Notes under the pieces: generated by a model
The model's database searches: none
What the model was told of the DNA's origin: nothing
Seen by the model: the letters and a program-made list of their open reading frames with translations, nothing else
Program-made: the position numbers and the translations under genes
Assembly (NCBI GenBank): GCA_040218415.1
Contig: JAVJRN010000055.1
Span: forward strand, 117,731-181,730
Source: JAVJRN01 sp040218415
GTDB lineage: Bacteria > Bacteroidota > Bacteroidia > Cytophagales > Cyclobacteriaceae
Direction of reading: 5' to 3'
DNA length: 64,000 nucleotides
In this document: in pieces, positions 16,014 through 24,100 of the stretch
How the letters are laid out: each line of letters opens with the position of its first letter
Position numbering within the stretch: the first letter of the stretch is position 1

Positions 16014-16568
16014 ATGAAACAAGAACTAAAGAAAGTATCTGTAGTAAACGGCCAGTCAATATTAATGATTGATGATGAAGTAAGGTTGGTACCAATAAAG
16101 CCAATTTGTGATGCCTTAGGTATTGCTGCCAACAAGCAAGTTGAAAAGATTAAGAATGACGTATTACTTAATTCAACTGCAACCCTCAGGGTATCGGTTG
16201 CCAATGATGGAAAAGAGCGTGAAATGTTCTGTTTACCATTGAAATATATCTTCGGTTGGCTCTTCACCATCAATCCTTCCAATGTCAAAGAAGAGTCCAG
16301 AGCTGCGGTTCTCCAATATCGATCTGAATGTTATGATGTGCTTTACTCCCACTTCTCTGCAAAGTCGGATTATGTAAAATCTATCCATCAAGAAACTTCT
16401 GTGATCATGGATTTAATGGACCAGGCAAAAGAGCAATTCTCTAAAGCAAAAAAGCATTTAGATCTTTGTAAAGAGCGCTACAAAAAAGTAAGAAGCATAA
16501 CGTTTGAGGACTGGAAGGATGCTAACGGTCAAATGGAGCTATTTTTTGCAAACCAAACAACGGAATAA
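16014..16568 (+). CDS. P22 antirepressor N-terminal-domain protein
   Basis: A 184-aa protein whose residues about 20-115 fit the phage antirepressor N-terminal domain: VRLVPIKPICDALGIAANKQ, then a helix, then EMFCLPLKYIFGWLF and YRSECYDVLYSHF. In other phages such proteins bind and switch off the prophage repressor or take part in DNA binding. The C-terminal 60 residues are a charged coiled coil (AKEQFSKAKKHLDLCKERYKK). The gene is divergent to the RHH gene, forming a likely genetic switch. Lack of a second known domain makes the effect unsure. Confidence 0.75.
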   Translation: MKQELKKVSVVNGQSILMIDDEVRLVPIKPICDALGIAANKQVEKIKNDVLLNSTATLRVSVANDGKEREMFCLPLKYIFGWLFTINPSNVKEESRAAVLQYRSECYDVLYSHFSAKSDYVKSIHQETSVIMDLMDQAKEQFSKAKKHLDLCKERYKKVRSITFEDWKDANGQMELFFANQTTE

Positions 16569-16601
16569 GCCGTTTCTCCCATCTCACTAAAATCAATAAA
16601 A

Positions 16602-17042
16602 ATGAATAAAATCAATTTTCATCCTTCAGCATTGATCGAGCTACTTACTGAGTCTCCAGAGAAAGTAAGCAAGCATACCATGCAAATGGGGCTTTATTAT
16701 AGAGAGGCCTATCATCGTTACAATAAGACCATATCTGCCGATGATCTTTTTGATCATCAGTCATTAGATCAATTTTTACAGGATCTTCAAACAATGGTCT
16801 ACGATATTAGCCAAATTGACGGGCAAAGAAGCCTTTTGCTCAAAGAAAATGGGCATATGATCAATATCCTCCCTATCTATTCTTTCATAGAAAAATATCC
16901 AGTAAATCAGGCCACAGACATAATATCTACTATTGGTCATGCCATGGTAGAGTATGTTCATGATGGCAACTGTACCGAATTTCGATTGGCCTATAAAACA
17001 CTGCTCAACTGGCAGTCAATATTTGAGGCCCTCAAAGCATAA
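16602..17042 (+). CDS. Protein of unknown function in the cargo island, 146 aa
   Basis: Not recognised. A helical soluble protein 33 bp downstream of the antirepressor gene and so probably on the same transcript. It has no membrane segment or cysteine pairs. The middle LPIYSFIEKYPVNQATDIIST is hydrophobic with regular helix spacing. No function can be assigned from sequence. Confidence 0.6.
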   Translation: MNKINFHPSALIELLTESPEKVSKHTMQMGLYYREAYHRYNKTISADDLFDHQSLDQFLQDLQTMVYDISQIDGQRSLLLKENGHMINILPIYSFIEKYPVNQATDIISTIGHAMVEYVHDGNCTEFRLAYKTLLNWQSIFEALKA

Positions 17043-17070
17043 GCCTTCGCGGGGCATAAATAAAAGAAAT

Positions 17071-17343
17071 ATGAAAAGACTAATTCCAAACACGGCGATT
17101 ATTGACCTTGGTAACCATACCAAGGTCATATACGCCCCTACTATCGACGATCTGGTCATGCAACTTTTTGAAATGGAGGTAGACACGCCTACCACAATCA
17201 TGACCAACAATAACTGGGTGCATTACGATGATGAAATATATCGGTATTGCTATATCAAAAATAAGATCACCCCAGATGAGCTATTCAAAGCAATGGCACT
17301 AAAGCCATGTGAAATCAAGAGTAAACTGAATCTGCCAGCATAG
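17071..17343 (+). CDS. Small protein of unknown function, 90 aa
   Basis: Not recognised. I use ATG 17071 because the longer upstream frame overlaps the previous gene by 89 bp, while this start leaves a normal 28-bp gap. The protein has a basic start (MKRLIPNTAIIDLG) and the pattern TIMTNNNWVHYDDEIYRYCYI near 47-67, rich in aromatic residues. It seems part of the antirepressor transcript. Confidence 0.55.
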   Translation: MKRLIPNTAIIDLGNHTKVIYAPTIDDLVMQLFEMEVDTPTTIMTNNNWVHYDDEIYRYCYIKNKITPDELFKAMALKPCEIKSKLNLPA

Positions 17344-17431
17344 CTGCGGACAAAAAATAAGCCTCAATCTTCGCGGGACTGAGGCTTGGTTGCTAAAGAC
17401 TAATTCCATAATCAATAACCTCACAAACTTA

Positions 17432-17809
17432 ATGAAAAACTATCAAGTAACTTATCAATTATCCAATGTAGATCCTCAAAAGCTATCCTCCCTATTATGG
17501 GAATTAGAAGAGGTAACGGGCATGAAGCCTCATTGCTTAGTAGAAAATAGTGATATAAAGCCCACATCATTTAAATTTATAGATGAAATGAGTCAAACTA
17601 CTATACAGGCATTTAAAGAGCTGGTCAATGAACGTGGCATAGCCAAAGAGCTAGACATCAACCCCAATACACTACGGAGCTATCGCAAAATGGTCAATGA
17701 TAATCCTGATGATCCTACCCTATGGAAAATAAGTATTAATAAAATGGAAGAATTGCTAGAAGCCGGAGGCTATACGGTGGTTCAGGAAAAATTGTGGAAA
17801 AATACATGA
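17432..17809 (+). CDS. Helix-turn-helix-like small regulator, 125 aa
   Basis: The ATG at 17432 is better than the upstream TTG-led start. The C-terminal half contains ERGIAKELDINPNTLRSYRK near 73-92, a helix-turn-helix core (IAKELDI-turn-NTLRSYR), followed by a helix with KMEELLEAGGY. The N-terminal 55 residues are an alpha/beta region. A hairpin (AGCCTCA near 17361, TGAGGCT near 17381) lies in its leader. It probably regulates this island, and its target is unknown. Confidence 0.6.
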   Translation: MKNYQVTYQLSNVDPQKLSSLLWELEEVTGMKPHCLVENSDIKPTSFKFIDEMSQTTIQAFKELVNERGIAKELDINPNTLRSYRKMVNDNPDDPTLWKISINKMEELLEAGGYTVVQEKLWKNT

Positions 17810-17961
17810 CCTACATTAATTAAATCCATTATTTCATTCGTGGCTATCATTGCATTGGTTAACTTTTTCATTAAGGACTACTTGATAAAAAAACCACCAG
17901 AACCAGAAAATAAATCGATGGTGTATAATCACCCACGAAATATTCATACATTTGTAAAAGA

Positions 17962-17988
17962 AAAGAGGAGCATTCCGCTCCTCTTTAT
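17962..17988 (+). terminator. Terminator after the small regulator gene
   Basis: AAAGAGGAGC (17962-17971), loop ATTCC, GCTCCTCTTT (17977-17986). It has a perfect 10-bp stem with a short T-run. Confidence 0.8.
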
Positions 17989-18026
17989 TCTAATACAAGT
18001 GGTACACTCTATATCAGTACCAGGAG

Positions 18027-18064
18027 GCCTAAGATGACGTGCAAAAGTAATCTTAGGCTTTTTT
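18027..18064 (+). terminator. Second terminator with alternative pairing partner
   Basis: GCCTAAGAT (18027-18035) pairs with ATCTTAGGC (18050-18058), followed by six Ts. The 3' arm also matches 18301-18313, so another fold is possible. Confidence 0.75.
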
Positions 18065-18403
18065 CTGGAATTACTATGTGTATTTCCATGACGCAATAAT
18101 AATCATAAAAAACCTCACATCGTACACTCCGCTTTTGCACGAAAATGTTACAGCACGTTTTGCATAAAGCTCAGTATAACTCTCTCATTTAAAGTTAATT
18201 AAATATCAAATTGATAAGTTTCACTTTTATCATTAAAGCATCTTTTACGACCTAAAAAAAAAGTGAAAAAAAAATAAATTTGGGTTTTTTGTCATTTACA
18301 CCTAAGATTACTTGGAGTTTTCATTAAAAAAGATGATGTAATCTCCATCGAGGGTTGGATACCGTTTTTTGATTACTTTTTGGCGGTTTACCAAAAAGTA
18401 TGG

Positions 18404-18430
18404 ATCGAGCCGTAGGCTCGATTTTTTTTT
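18404..18430 (+). terminator. Strong rightward terminator
   Basis: ATCGAGCC (18404-18411), loop GTA, GGCTCGAT (18415-18422), then eight more Ts. No annotated plus-strand gene ends just before it, so it may end a small RNA or readthrough from the island. Confidence 0.85.
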
Positions 18431-18445
18431 CAACCCATAAAAAGT

Positions 18446-18469
18446 ACGCACATCATTTAAAATGTGCGT
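18446..18469 (-). terminator. Terminator of the minus-strand methylase-like operon
   Basis: ACGCACAT (18446-18453) pairs with ATGTGCGT (18462-18469). On the minus strand it is followed by ACTTTTTATG. It lies 17 bp beyond the stop of the methylase-like gene. Confidence 0.7.
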
Positions 18470-18485
18470 ATCATTCCGCATAAGC

Positions 18486-19262
18486 TCAAAAAATCCCGCT
18501 AAAACCTCCTTTCTCTTTTTCCTCTTTCACAATTTGCGCCTCTTCAATCCTTGGCTTTTCTGGCTCCTTCTTCTCTGATTCCTTTAATCGAATAATTGAA
18601 GACGCCTTATGACTTTTCAGCATGTGATTAATTGAAAAACCCGTAAAATAATCCATTCTTAAAGTGTCCATGTGCAAAACTTGCCCCTCCATTCCATGTA
18701 TTAGCATGTTCAATGCTGTCATTTTCACACACATAAAATCTATATCCTGGCATACAAAAAAATGCTTTCCCGGTTCAATGGCATTCATTGCCAGGGGAAG
18801 CCGTCCAGATCCACAACACGGGTCCAAAATTTTGAAATTTTCCTTTTCCAAATTTGCATCCCTAGCCTTAGCATCAATCATGGTTATCTGAGCCATAACC
18901 GAGCAGAGAGATTCAGGCGTGAAAAACTGCCCCAATTTTGAAGCCTTGTAATTACTCCGCAACATTTCGTAAAATGTCCCCAAACTGTCGAACCATTGGT
19001 TATGCGCAGGCGTTCCGCCTTTCATAAATTCATCATGAGCCTTTACCCATTCCGCCAGTAAGTGAGGGAAAAGGTTAAGCTCTTTTAGATCATACTTTTT
19101 GATCGTCTGAAAATATAAATCTTCCTCAGTCTGGAGAGCGAACGCACAAAGCGCCATTGTTAGAAAATCGTCAAAAACCTGTTGCTGATCCCATCGACCG
19201 CAAATCTTATCAAAAACAGAAAAGAAGCCCCGTAAACGTTGGGGCACTTCTTGTGTCTTCAT
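18486..19262 (-). CDS. N6-adenine methylase-like protein lacking motif IV
   Basis: A 258-aa protein related to HsdM-type methylases. GQFFTPESL at 111-119 is the conserved region before the SAM-binding fold, and ILDPCCGSGRLPLAMN at 145-160 is motif I (DPxxGSG). CQDID at 171-175 is the next strand. The catalytic NPPY/F motif IV, expected soon after about residue 205, is not seen, and the chain ends instead with a charged Lys/Glu tail (about 215-250). It may bind SAM or DNA without methylating. It is the last gene of a leftward block with a four-base overlap to the gene before it. Confidence 0.75.
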   Translation of the reverse strand: MKTQEVPQRLRGFFSVFDKICGRWDQQQVFDDFLTMALCAFALQTEEDLYFQTIKKYDLKELNLFPHLLAEWVKAHDEFMKGGTPAHNQWFDSLGTFYEMLRSNYKASKLGQFFTPESLCSVMAQITMIDAKARDANLEKENFKILDPCCGSGRLPLAMNAIEPGKHFFVCQDIDFMCVKMTALNMLIHGMEGQVLHMDTLRMDYFTGFSINHMLKSHKASSIIRLKESEKKEPEKPRIEEAQIVKEEKEKGGFSGIF

Positions 19263-19603
19263 ACCTCCGAAACTTGAAGATTAGAAAACAGATAACACAC
19301 TGGCCAAAATTTGGTGGCTGGGTCTTCGTCCTCTTCTCCTTGCTCTGTCTTTCTAGGACTACCCCAAATTAAAAGAGCCTCTGAACCTTTCGCCACTTGG
19401 TAACCGTTTGCCTTCCATCCCTTGTATGTGTTTAACTCGGTGTGGCCTTCATCCGCATAAATCGCCTTTATTCCCTCGTTTACACCTTCATAAACGCCCA
19501 CTTCCACCAGTTCTTTGACCTGCTTAGATAACGCTATCAGCGCCTTTCTACGCTCTATAAATCGCGCCTTTTTTTGCTCTTTCGTTAGTTTAGTGGCTTC
19601 CAT
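19259..19603 (-). CDS. ArdC N-terminal-like single-strand DNA-binding protein
   Basis: A 114-aa protein with ELNTYKGWKANGYQVAKGS near 53-71, then a strand ending in LIWGSP and CYLFSNLQV. This pattern (aligned G/Y/W/K residues, then a V-K-G strand and a hydrophobic strand) resembles the N-terminal single-strand-binding domain of ArdC antirestriction proteins. The zinc metalloprotease half of ArdC is absent. The stop overlaps the methylase-like start by four bases, and its start overlaps the SymE-like gene by 14 bp. The resemblance is by eye and moderate. Confidence 0.55.
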   Translation of the reverse strand: MEATKLTKEQKKARFIERRKALIALSKQVKELVEVGVYEGVNEGIKAIYADEGHTELNTYKGWKANGYQVAKGSEALLIWGSPRKTEQGEEDEDPATKFWPVCYLFSNLQVSEV

Positions 19604-19805
19604 TTTGCCCCCCTCTCCTGATAATGATCTGATCTTTTACCACGTCCACCGCTACTTTTTCCCCAATCTTAAAACCTGCCTTTTCTAGGTAGATTCCTTG
19701 CAGTTTGATTTCTGGCACGTGCCTAAATTGAAAATGATCTCTTTTACTTGCGTGGCTTGATACCGTTCTATCACTTTTAAAACTAAATTGTACTCTCATA
19801 ATCAT
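19590..19805 (-). CDS. SymE-like/AbrB-fold small protein
   Basis: A 71-aa protein with VPEIKLQGIYLEKAGFKIGEK near 29-49 and then VAVDVVKDQIIIRR. The pattern P-x-I-x-L-x-G-x-x-L-x-x-AGF-x-x-G-x-x-V is that of the SymE family, an AbrB-like fold known as an SOS-induced RNA- or DNA-binding toxin in Escherichia coli. The basic N-terminus could bind nucleic acid. Within this block it may act as a toxin, a regulator or a nucleoid protein. No antisense RNA was searched for. Confidence 0.65.
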   Translation of the reverse strand: MIMRVQFSFKSDRTVSSHASKRDHFQFRHVPEIKLQGIYLEKAGFKIGEKVAVDVVKDQIIIRRGGQNGSH

Positions 19806-19823
19806 AAATTCTATATAGGATTT

Positions 19824-19867
19824 AAAGGCCTCCCGCTCGTCGAAAAGTTAGGAGGCCTTTTTTGTGG
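19824..19867. terminator. Two-way hairpin between the coiled-coil and SymE-like genes
   Basis: AAAGGCCTCC (19824-19833) pairs with GGAGGCCTTT (19851-19860), a perfect 10-bp stem with T-tracts on both sides (longer on the plus strand). It lies just beyond the stop of the leftward gene at 19869 and would partly stop its transcript. Confidence 0.7.
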
Positions 19868-19868
19868 T

Positions 19869-20360
19869 TTAAATGTTAAATTCTCTTATCTCCTTTTCAG
19901 CTGTCGCCAAAAACCCTGATAATTCACTCATGCAAAGGTTTAGCACCTTTTCAATGACTTGGGTATTACTGATTTTTACCTCTGCGCCTTCGCATTCCAG
20001 TTTGATTTGCGCTAAAACTCCGCTCTGGCTGATCTTGAAGTTTTGCAGCTCCGTTTCCTTATCCTTTAATAATTGGTAGCGGTTACCCAATTTCTGGAAC
20101 TGCTCAAGCTTGGCTAGCCTATCCGATGCGCTCACCAGTGGCAAAACTTTTGCCTCCGCTTTCGGCTCGGTTGGCATTGTCATTTGTGCGCTTTGCGTTG
20201 GTTGTTTCTCGCTCGTCTTTTCTACTGGCTTGCTTTTCGGTGCTTCCGCCTCCGCTTTGCTTGCTGTCGGTTTCGCTTCGCTCTGTGCTGCCTTTTTTAA
20301 AGTAGGCGTACTTTTTCCATTGGTCGATGGTTTTACCATCGGTCTTGTTGTTGTCTCCAT
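19869..20360 (-). CDS. Ala/Lys/Pro-rich protein with C-terminal coiled coil, 163 aa
   Basis: The first about 80 residues are low-complexity (Ala, Lys, Pro, Ser, Thr, Glu) with no fold. Residues 82-163 hold a helical segment, LAKLEQFQKLGNRYQLLKDK, then a beta strand pair and a Cys-containing helix. Proteins of this type occur in front of SymE/ArdC-like genes in Bacteroidota mobile elements. It is the first gene of the leftward block, with a 26-bp palindrome about 95 bp upstream. Function unknown. Confidence 0.6.
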   Translation of the reverse strand: METTTRPMVKPSTNGKSTPTLKKAAQSEAKPTASKAEAEAPKSKPVEKTSEKQPTQSAQMTMPTEPKAEAKVLPLVSASDRLAKLEQFQKLGNRYQLLKDKETELQNFKISQSGVLAQIKLECEGAEVKISNTQVIEKVLNLCMSELSGFLATAEKEIREFNI

Positions 20361-20804
20361 GACGTTTTTTGTGTTATATATGAAAATTAAATTACTCGGT
20401 CATATCAGGCTATAAAGCTGATTTTCAATATCTTATCTAACACTAAGATACTAAAAAACGTTTAATATATTAAACGTTTTGCCCGTTATTTACCTATGAT
20501 TATTAAATAATTTCCTCCCTTTATTACATCATGTTAGGCCATTAAAAGAGGTGGTTTTTAGAACAGAAAACAGCTAAAAACCAATAAATCAACCCTTTAA
20601 CCCTTCAAAGTCATTTTTTCAATGACTTTGACTGCCTTCTCTCCCCGTTCCGCCCTGCCGCTGGGATGCAATTGCACGGCCTTTGCCTGATATGGATATA
20701 TGAGAAAGTCCCACCAGCTACAGGTGAGACTCCCCAGAGTCTCACGCCAGTGTCCTTTTGATGAACCAGTTGTGGAAATAGCTTAGCGTTGAATAGAATA
20801 TGCC
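20361..20804. other. Intergenic region with structured GC-rich part
   Basis: The left part (to about 20600) is AT-rich and holds the palindrome. The right part has two perfect hairpins: CAAAGTCATT/AATGACTTTG (20606-20630, loop of five) and GTGAGACTC/GAGTCTCAC (20724-20745, loop CCCA). Between them is a clearly more GC-rich stretch (about 20640-20700) that is not coding in any frame. A small RNA or a leader of the tape-measure operon would explain it. Confidence 0.5.
20455..20480. promoter_or_regulatory. Perfect 26-bp palindrome upstream of the leftward block
   Basis: AAAACGTTTAATA followed by its exact mirror TATTAAACGTTTT, with no spacer. It lies 95 bp before the start of the Ala/Lys/Pro-rich gene and fits a symmetric operator. 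Confidence 0.6.
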
Positions 20805-21161
20805 ATGAGTGTAATTAAAAAGCGATTTGTAGAGCAGATCCTAAAGGATGAAGCAGCGAGGTACAAAAAAAATCAAGGGCTAGCAATGAGAAAGCTGTTG
20901 ACTTTTCATTCTAACAATGTCATTGCATCTAGGGTGTTCACGGTGAATAAATCAGATGAATTGGATGGCCAGTTGAACATGCAACATAGCATCGTGCAAA
21001 GGTTCCTCGATATGAAAAAGAAGGGAGGCAAAAGGAAAAAGAGCTATCCTATTCACAACAAGTTTGCATTCGGTCATTACTACAGCATAGCCAACCGCTT
21101 AATGAGTGATTTCACGGAGGAAGTAAGGAGTCAGATTGTAAAGGAGTTCGGCAATGGGTAA
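20805..21161 (+). CDS. Phage tail-region protein of unknown function, 118 aa
   Basis: Not recognised. A basic, helical protein with FHSNNVIASR and MQHSIVQRFLDMKKK-like patches, overlapping the tape-measure gene by eight bases. It is the first gene of the distal late operon after the cargo island and so might be a tail-assembly or tape-measure chaperone. Confidence 0.6.
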   Translation: MSVIKKRFVEQILKDEAARYKKNQGLAMRKLLTFHSNNVIASRVFTVNKSDELDGQLNMQHSIVQRFLDMKKKGGKRKKSYPIHNKFAFGHYYSIANRLMSDFTEEVRSQIVKEFGNG

Positions 21162-24100
21162 GACTATTAAGGATGAAGATCTTCGATTGAACATCATTGT
21201 GAATGGAGATAAGGGAAGGAAAGAGATTGGTCAACTAGAAAGAAAAATCAAGGATACCACCCTGAGTTTGAAAGGCCTAGAAGCTGAAGAGCGAAGTTTA
21301 AGAAGATCAGGGAAAAAGAATACTCAGCAATACCAAGCGGTTACTGCTGCAATAGAAGAGCACAACGCTACAATATTAAAAGCTAAGAATCGCTTACAAG
21401 TATTAAGAGCTGGAGTAGATCTAACGAAGATGAGTTATACTGATCTGCGGAAAGAAATTGGAAGACTTACCCGATTGCGTAACCTATCTGGCCCTAATAG
21501 TGATAATTGGAAAGTATACAATGAGCGTTTGAAGCTAGTGCAAAAGAGGTTTGACGAAGTAAGGCAGAAGAGCCAGTTAACCTCATTGAGCATGAAAAAC
21601 ATGGCCAATCAGTTCAATCATTATATAGGTGTGATCACGGCGGGCTTAGCAACTCTATCAGCTGCAATATTTGGTGTTAGGAAAGCGATAGATGCATATG
21701 CTGAATTTGATGATAAGGTAGCCGATGTTCAAAAAACAACCGGATTATTAAAGAGTGATGTCCTAGAATTGAATAAAGAGCTTCAAAGTGTGGATACCAG
21801 GACCGCACAATTAGGATTGCTTGGATTGGGTCGAGTTGCAGGTAAGTTGGGTATCTCCTCTAAACAAGACGTGTTGGAGTTTGTCAAAGCTACCGATCAA
21901 ATAAGTGTAGCATTAACAGAAGATCTTGGTGGAGATATTGAGCAAAGCATCAATGATGTTGGTAAACTGGTTGATATTTTCAATGTCCAAGATGAGTTTG
22001 GCATTGAACAGGGATTATTGAAAGTAGGTAGCACGATCAATGAACTTGGTGCAAATAGTACGGCAAATGAAGGCTATATCGTAAACTTCACGAAAAGAAC
22101 AGCTGGTATCGCTCCTGCTGCTAAGATTTCTATTGCCAATATCATGGGGCTTGGTGCCACCCTTGATATGCTCGGTCAAAGTGTCGAAGTATCTGGAACT
22201 ACTTTCGTGAATATCATTCCTGACATGTTTAAAGAGACTGCTGAATTTGCTCGGGTAGCTGGCATGAGTGTTGATGATTTCACAGAGCTACTCGAAAGAG
22301 ACACCAATGAAGCTCTAATCGCACTACTTGAAGGTGTTAAGGGTAACAATGATGGAATGGCTGAATTGGTGAAACGATTGGAAGCTGTGGGCGTGGATGG
22401 AGCACGGGCAACAGCTGTGGTTTCTGTTATGGCTAACAACACACAAGCATTACGGGAGCAACAAGCCCTTGCTAACAAAGCGTTCAAAGAAGGTACCTCA
22501 CTTACGGATGAGTTCAACATCAAAAATGAGACAGCAGCGGCCAAGCTTGAAAAAGCAAGAAAAGGTCTTTACAACATGACTGTCCAGCTTGGTGAAGAGT
22601 TGATGCCTTTAATGACCTTTAGCACCAGTGGATTCAGCTATTTTATAAAAGTGCTATCCTCCCTTATTTCATTTCTAAAAGAGAACGCGACAACACTTGT
22701 TTTTCTAACCAGTGTTCTGGCTACATACAATACGATTGTGTACCTATCGACGGTTAGTTTGAAATCAAATATTGTGATCACGACTGCAAAGATTTTGCTT
22801 GATAAAGGTCAAAGAGCTGGTCTTATTTTACTGGCAGCTGCTCAAGCATTATTCACAGGAAATCTTACCAGAGCATCAGCAGCTATGAGAATATTTAATA
22901 AGGTGACCAAGTTGAACCCTTTGGTTTTGTTAATCAGTCTAGTTGTTGCGGCAGGTGCCGCATTATATACCTACATTAATAGGCTGAAGTCTACTAGATC
23001 CGCACAATCTGCTTTGAATGATGTGATTGAAGAAAGTAAAAAATCGGTGGTCGATGAAAGGATTAAAGTTGAGCAATTAATTAAGATCGCGAAAAATCAA
23101 CGACTAAGCATTGATCAACGCAAATCAGCAATAAAAGCCCTTAATGATATATCACCAAAGTACTTAGGCGGTTTAGATTTAGAAAAAGTAGCCACAGAAG
23201 AAGCAACAAAAGCAACCAATAGATATGTAGAAAGTCTTTTGAAAAAGGCACGTGTTGAGGCTGCACAGCAAAAGTTAGTTGAATTAAATAAAGAGCGACT
23301 TGATATAGGGAAGAACGCAGATGTTGGCATTGCTGACTACCTAAAAGTGGGTATGAAGAGTATTGTTGACACCTATAAATTCAAAGGAACCTTGATTGAG
23401 AATTATATTAGAAACTCTGTAGTAGCTGGAAATAAGCTGTATTCTGAGGAAATCAAAAAGTTTGAAGAACAGGAAAAAGCCCTGATGGATTTTATCCAGG
23501 ACAATTCAGACCAATATGTTGAATTGGTGAAAAAGACACCAGTGGTTGGTGGAGTAACCCCATTAACGGATGCCGATCAAAAAGAAATTGACGACCGAAA
23601 AGCCAAGATGGAAGAGTTCAGAAAATCAGTCTTAGATTCCACCAGATCAGCTGTTGAAGTAGAAAAAGCAGCTTATGAAGAGCGATTGATTCAAGCTGGC
23701 ATATTCAACAAGAAATTTGAGAGCATGACTCTCGAGGATCATCAAATCGAATACGCCTTATTAAAGCAGCATGAAGCCAATTTAGCCAAGCTCGATGCTG
23801 AAGCAATTGAAAATGAAATTTCAAGATTTAATGATAGTCTACAAAGTCAGCTTAACCTTTTGAAAACAAGCCAAAACGAAGAGTTAAAAGCGTTCAAGGG
23901 TACAAAAGAACAGCGTGAGCAGCTAATCAAAGATCAAACAGCAGCTGAAGAAGAATTAGTCAGTCAAAATCTTGAAAAACTTCAATCACTGATCGAGTTA
24001 ACGCTTGATACAGGATCTTGGGAAGGAATCACGGCGGATGATGTCTTATCAGACGAAGAACTGAAAATCTTACAAGACAAACTCGAAGAGGTTGGATTAA

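Larger units (their letters stand above)
17810..18485. other. Intergenic stretch with stacked hairpins
   Basis: About 675 bp without a convincing gene. It holds three rightward-type terminators and one leftward one (listed separately). It also holds a long-range inverted repeat: AAGTAATCTTAGG at 18045-18057 and CCTAAGATTACTT at 18301-18313, a perfect 13-bp pair. The first arm is also the 3' arm of the terminator at 18027, so the two pairings exclude each other. AT content is very high between 18170 and 18340. Confidence 0.6.

Noticed and set aside
17840..18037. 65-codon GTG-led frame with a hydrophobic start
   Set aside because: It runs through the terminators at 17962 and 18027, has no good start and is in the frame of readthrough of the previous gene.
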